Assembly (NCBI GenBank): GCA_027186245.1
Contig: CP114484.1
Location: 11,666,001 to 11,730,000 of the forward strand
Source of the DNA: Coriaria nepalensis
Taxonomy: Eukaryota; Streptophyta; Magnoliopsida; Cucurbitales; Coriariaceae
Reading direction: 5' to 3'
DNA: 64,000 bases
Shown here: in pieces, positions 59,812 through 64,000 of the stretch
How the letters are laid out: every line of letters begins with the position of its first letter
How positions within the stretch are numbered: the first letter of the stretch is position 1
Position numbers and translations under genes: made by a program
The notes under the pieces: generated by a model
What the model was told of the DNA's origin: nothing
Seen by the model: only the letters and a program-made list of their open reading frames with translations
Database searches by the model: none

Positions 59812-61117
59812 TAATATTGTGTGTCATGGTGGATTGACACTACGTCCAAGTTTACAGACCAATCTTTCTTGATTTTGTATCCTGCCATTTTTTGAAAAGT
59901 TACATAAATTGATAGAAAAATTCAATATAGATAAAGAAATTTATATCAAATTACCATCAATCACAAAATCCTGGGCTGCTTTCCTGGAAAACCAAGGCAA
60001 AATGGTTGCTTTCCTCAGTGTCTCACTGATCGCCTTGCTAGTACAAGGCAAGTTGTTACCTTCAGACCATGTCAGACTAGTCTCTCCTTCCTTTCTGTTT
60101 GCTTGAACTTGAAGGTGTTCATTCTGCAATGTGAACTCAAAAATTCTTTTAGCAGAGAATTAAGATTTAAAAAAAAAAAATGTTAATTAATGAAGTGAAT
60201 GATTACTACTCTAAGTTGAACACCAAGACAATGGGATTTTCTCCAAGGAATTTGATCAGCCAAGTGAGAGCGGCTGTAGTAGTATCGTGCCCTGCTATTA
60301 GTAAAGTTAATATGTTGTCCTTCAATTGTGCATCGGTTAACTTATCTCCTTCTTCTGCTGCTGCTGCTTCTTCTTCTTGTCCTGTTTTGTTATTTTGCTT
60401 CATTATGAGTGAATCAAGGAAATCTTGTGCACAAACTTCTCCACGTCGCCTCTTCGATACTATCGAGTCTAACATCTCGTGCATCCGCTCCCTGGCCTGC
60501 ACATAACATGATCACTTCTATTAGCTAGAAATTTAGTTCAATAATGTGTATTAAACAGATACACAAATTATACATGTGATTCTATACCTTCATGCCACGA
60601 TAGAAAGCGGTTCCTCGAATATTAATCGGCAAACATGCAAAACATGAAGAAATGATCTTGAAATTAGCTCTAAACTTCTCTTGCTCTTCACCACTAGGCT
60701 CTAGGCTCACTATCATGTTACCAATCACTTTCAGAGTGAACTGCAATATAAAGATGCTAAGGCTATTATGGAAACATGATTTTTTACTATTATTGTTTGG
60801 TTAAAGTAACTAAAATACTAGTACTCAGCTGTAGAAGCTTCTTCAAGTACTAAAACCGTTTCTCTATTAGACCAACTGTCCAAGGTTTCAACAGCTAGAG
60901 TGTTCATAAACTGAAAGTATTTTCCCAGCCCATCAACTGACAAAGGCTCGGCGATTAACTGGCATAGCCGCTTGTGTGCCTCTCCGTTAGTTTCCCTGTG
61001 GAACAAGTCAAGCTCACCATCCCATCCTTTCCTGTTAATAGAATCTTGCTTGCTTCTCTTCCAGTCATAAACACTGTGAATCTCCCCCACACATAAGTCT
61101 TGAAAACTTTTCCATAC
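59812..61117 (-). pseudogene. Cytochrome P450 relic, CYP722-like (CYP85 clan), truncated at both ends
   Basis: Exon pieces on the minus strand: 61117-60830, 60740-60588, 60496-60210, 60123-59955 and 59881 to about 59812. They read in order as YGKVFKTYVWGRFTVF and GREASKILLTGKDGMVSL, then after a frame change NGEAHKRLCQLIAEPLSVDG and [46 protein letters not shown] and the I-helix [22 protein letters not shown] and the K-helix ETLRKA; and DGYKIKKDWSVNLDVVSIHH. The membrane anchor/proline-rich N-terminus and everything after the K-helix region, including the heme-binding Cys loop, are missing. Defects: a frame change with apparent loss of about ten codons near 60990-61003, a non-GT donor at 60829 (GC), two extra bases at 60219-60223, and a stop right after HHD. 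Cannot make an active P450. CYP722 enzymes of one subfamily act in strigolactone synthesis; family assignment is from memory and CYP85-clan relatives remain possible. Confidence 0.8.
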
Positions 61118-61140
61118 CTGTCAAATTTTTTTTATTAAAA

Positions 61141-64000
61141 TCATAGAATGTGTTAATGTGGAAATCCGTCAGAGTTGAAGGGTATCACCGTTGACAGTAT
61201 GCTCCAAGATCATCTTGTCTGCACACACGAAGTAAGGAATGGTTAGGGTTATGGTTGGCCAATCTCCTCCGACGTTCAAGTCAATATAAAATACTTAGAA
61301 GTATTTTATGGAGAGAATTTTTAGTGTTAAGAAAGGAATACCCTATTTTCCAAGCATATTTTAGCTTATCTACTTTTGACATGGATGTGAAATCCTAAAG
61401 ACTTTTACACATGTCACATTTCTACTACTCAACGCCTTGATTGGTCTATGCTCCAAGATCAGTGGTAGTGCCACTTTCTCTCTGCTATGATAAAGATATG
61501 CTCCCACTAAAGTATCAGAGAGGGACTTTATGTTTATGTCTTTATTCTTTAGTTGTGCCCTTTAATCTTTGCCTTTTGCTGAGGATATGTAGACGAAGGC
61601 TCCGGTTAGCCTCAGCCTCAACTCGGCATGGTCCAACTCGCTTGGTTACACAAATACGTGCTGAGGACCTCACCCCGGCTCCTTAGCTTCAGTAGCCTCA
61701 CTTCACTTATTTAGTTATAATGATGTCGATCGAGGATGAAAGCCTTAGCCTTATAGCTTTAGTCTATGGTCACAATATGGCCATTACGCTAAATCTTCTT
61801 TGTTGTTACCGACTCTGAGGGTAAGTAAGAATATGAAAATAACATAATTAGCCCCTTGACCCATGAGCCAATTTGAGGGCTATGTATCACTTTATCCCCT
61901 ACTTACCTCTTCTTTTGACCATTCACTAGGACACCCTTTGTACTCCTTTTGATATTAACTGCCTTGAAATGGGAAATAGTGCATTAATGGAAGAATACGC
62001 CCGCATCCTTTTGATGGTCTAATCAGTTACCTTTCCTGCCACTTGTCTTGCTTTACAATTGAGCACATATTCATAGGGCTATTTAAACATGTTTTTACCC
62101 CTTCCACTCTTACTTCTTTACTTTCTCTTTTACCCTGAAATTTTTCTAACTCTTAAGCATCTTTTCACTCCTTTTGGATGATCGCTCGGGATTGAAAATA
62201 TGAAGATTTCGTGTAGATCATTCTCTTCTACTCTTTGTTTCAATCATTTATGTGTCGCCATGAGCATTAATTTGCGTTGGAGTTATGTCAGACAAATCAA
62301 GTAAGTTTTTTGCTTCATTGTTCTTCATATTTCTAGTTTTGCACCTTTTCAAATTCATGGAAAATATGCTATTTGATCTAAATTGAGACATTTAATCTAT
62401 TGTTTTCTTGTTTTAGAATTCCTAGGCCAAAATGACTCATTGTTAAACGTATGACCATCTAGGGTTTCTCAACCCTCTAGGATGGTAGTCTGCCTCTAGT
62501 CAGATTAGTATGCATCATAGGCTTCGAACTCTATAGATCTCTTGATTGAACATTCCTCCTTCAAAATAGGATCACTTAAACCACCTATTGAACTTATATT
62601 TTAACCCTTAGCTTTCCCAAAAAATAGATTCGTTGGTCTGAGTCTAACCCCGCTCTCTTTGATGGTCATGTTCAGTAGAGATATCTGAACAAAAAGTTAA
62701 AGCTCGAGCTGGGCCAAGCAAAAGGGTAGACAAGTCGGGTTGGGTCAGTCTAGGCTTTTAGAACATTATGACGAAGTAATATCTAGCTATTCTGAGGACG
62801 ATCGATTCATGGTGCTGGCTGAGTATAACCTCTATTAAATTATTAACATTTGAGCGCCTGAGAGCTAGAAGAGGATCCCTTTAATAGGAATTAAATATCC
62901 CCTCTAAGACAATAGTTTACAATGAGATGTTCTCCAATGGCTTCAAGGTCATCGTACACCCTGTTCTTTGGTCTTTATTATATGCTTGGAAACTTCCTCA
63001 TGTCAACTGGTCCCCAATGCCTGGAGGACCATTCTCGGACTCTTTATCCCATATTAGTAGGCACGCCGAGGTTTCATATTGAGGGGGATGTGGCAATCTA
63101 CTAGGTCCCAATATTTTGTCTATCTAGACTTTCAGAAACAATGTAAGCATTCTCGTCATTCCCCTTCCTAGGTAGTTTTGAAACCACGAGTAGATTAATA
63201 ATGACTTAGGATATTGTTTATAGCCACTCCTAAGATTAATCTTCTACTTTTTGAGGAAGATAAGGCAATATAGACAACTATCATGAAGATAGAAGGAGTA
63301 GATAGACATTTTAGGCTGGTCTTAACTGAGGATAAATTGAAGGAATATGGCTTAGTTTGTGTTAACCCTCCTTTGAAGTTGACCTCATTTCCACAATTTA
63401 TCATTATAAGCCTCAACCCCAGCACATAGAGGATGGTATTATGCCTCAAGTCTTGCTCCATAGATAACTTAATCGTTTCCCTTATGATTGTGTTCAACTA
63501 CTTATGCTTATGTTTCTCTTGTCAAGGAAATTGTCTAAAGTTGAGGCTAAGGCTTAAAGGGACTATGAGAATAATATTTACTGTTAAGAAGAGGCAAAAC
63601 TCATGAAGAAGCATTTTTTTTCCACAATAAAGAAGTTGACTGCCTCACTAAGAAGCAAATGGTCAACTCCTCTACCCTAAATGAAACTCCAGTGATCCAA
63701 CTTGACAAGTCCACCACAATTTCCTCTCCAATTCGCTAGCTTAGAGGGAATTCTTCCCCTTCTCAAGATCAAAACTATATTCCTCTAATTCCTTTAACAC
63801 TTAAAGTGGCATAAGACCCCAAGTAAGATAAAAAAAGTCATTCACCTCATTCTCTTCCCAATCCATTCTCACATTCAAACGAGAAATGACATCGTCATTC
63901 TCAAGGTGTGAACTTCTTCTTCTAGCTTAACCTTGATGAACTTTTATAGGGGGTCGTTCATCCCTCAACTCCTGCCTTGCCACAGCCTCATGCCTCATCT
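61141..64000 (+). mobile_element. Decayed LTR-retrotransposon-like region (gypsy type)
   Basis: No intact gene. Around 61200-61290 is sequence typical of plant LTRs (ggttggccaatctcctccgacg and ttcaagtc follow one another). The 15-base phrase tatgctccaagatca occurs at 61198 and again at 61447. A TATA-like ctatttaaac lies near 62079. At about 62926-63056 the plus strand codes, with one frame change, for VIVHPVLWSLLYAWKLPH and then QLVPNAWRTILGLFIPY, which resembles the plant gypsy-associated domain called Transposase_28 (PF04195). Orientation is plus, with the body of the element running out of the window. LTR borders and target duplications were not found. It lies directly against the 5' end of the P450 relic. 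Confidence 0.6.

Overview
This is a stretch of nuclear DNA from a flowering plant, almost certainly a eudicot. The evidence is spliced genes with GT-AG introns, AT-rich intergenic DNA full of short A/T runs and trinucleotide microsatellites, and protein families restricted to land plants (extensins, GT-2-type trihelix factors, Tubby/F-box proteins, vacuolar iron transporter-like proteins, group A and group I bZIP factors). I cannot name the species.

Layout. 0.4-4.7 kb: three tandem citrate-binding-protein-like genes, all on the plus strand, each with two exons. 5.4-6.9 kb: a GBF4-like group A bZIP. 7.6-8.6 kb: an RTM2-like membrane-anchored HSP20 protein. 8.8-10.5 kb (minus): a Tubby-like F-box gene. 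15.4-17.8 kb (plus) and 20.8-23.6 kb (minus): two GT-2-type trihelix genes arranged tail to tail. 27.1-28.2 kb (minus): a third, single-exon trihelix gene, head to head with eIF5B at 29.4-34.9 kb. 36.1-36.8 kb (minus): a vacuolar iron transporter-like gene. 39.1-41.5 kb: a group I bZIP (bZIP18/52/VIP1 type). 44.2 and 52.5 kb: two classical extensins in tandem. 58.2-59.4 kb (minus): an F-box/kelch-type gene. 59.8-61.1 kb (minus): a broken cytochrome P450 resembling CYP722. 61.15 kb to the end: a decayed LTR-retrotransposon-like region. All exon chains given for the intact genes sum to open frames; I checked the splice phases by hand.

The genes do not form one pathway. What ties them together is position: from memory, the Arabidopsis chromosome 1 segment around At1g76770-At1g76930 carries an HSP20-like gene, VTL2, eIF5B, a trihelix gene, DF1, GT2, TLP1, an F-box/kelch gene and EXT4 in close order. 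The window therefore looks like a conserved syntenic block with local additions (the citrate-binding array, the bZIPs, the second extensin, the P450 relic and retroelement DNA). I see no clearly new biological system. The items most worth a second look are the P450 relic next to retroelement DNA, the citrate-binding array with altered alginate-lyase-type active-site motifs, the direct repeats that bracket the first extensin, and the promoter block and 3' UTR introns shared by the two extensins.
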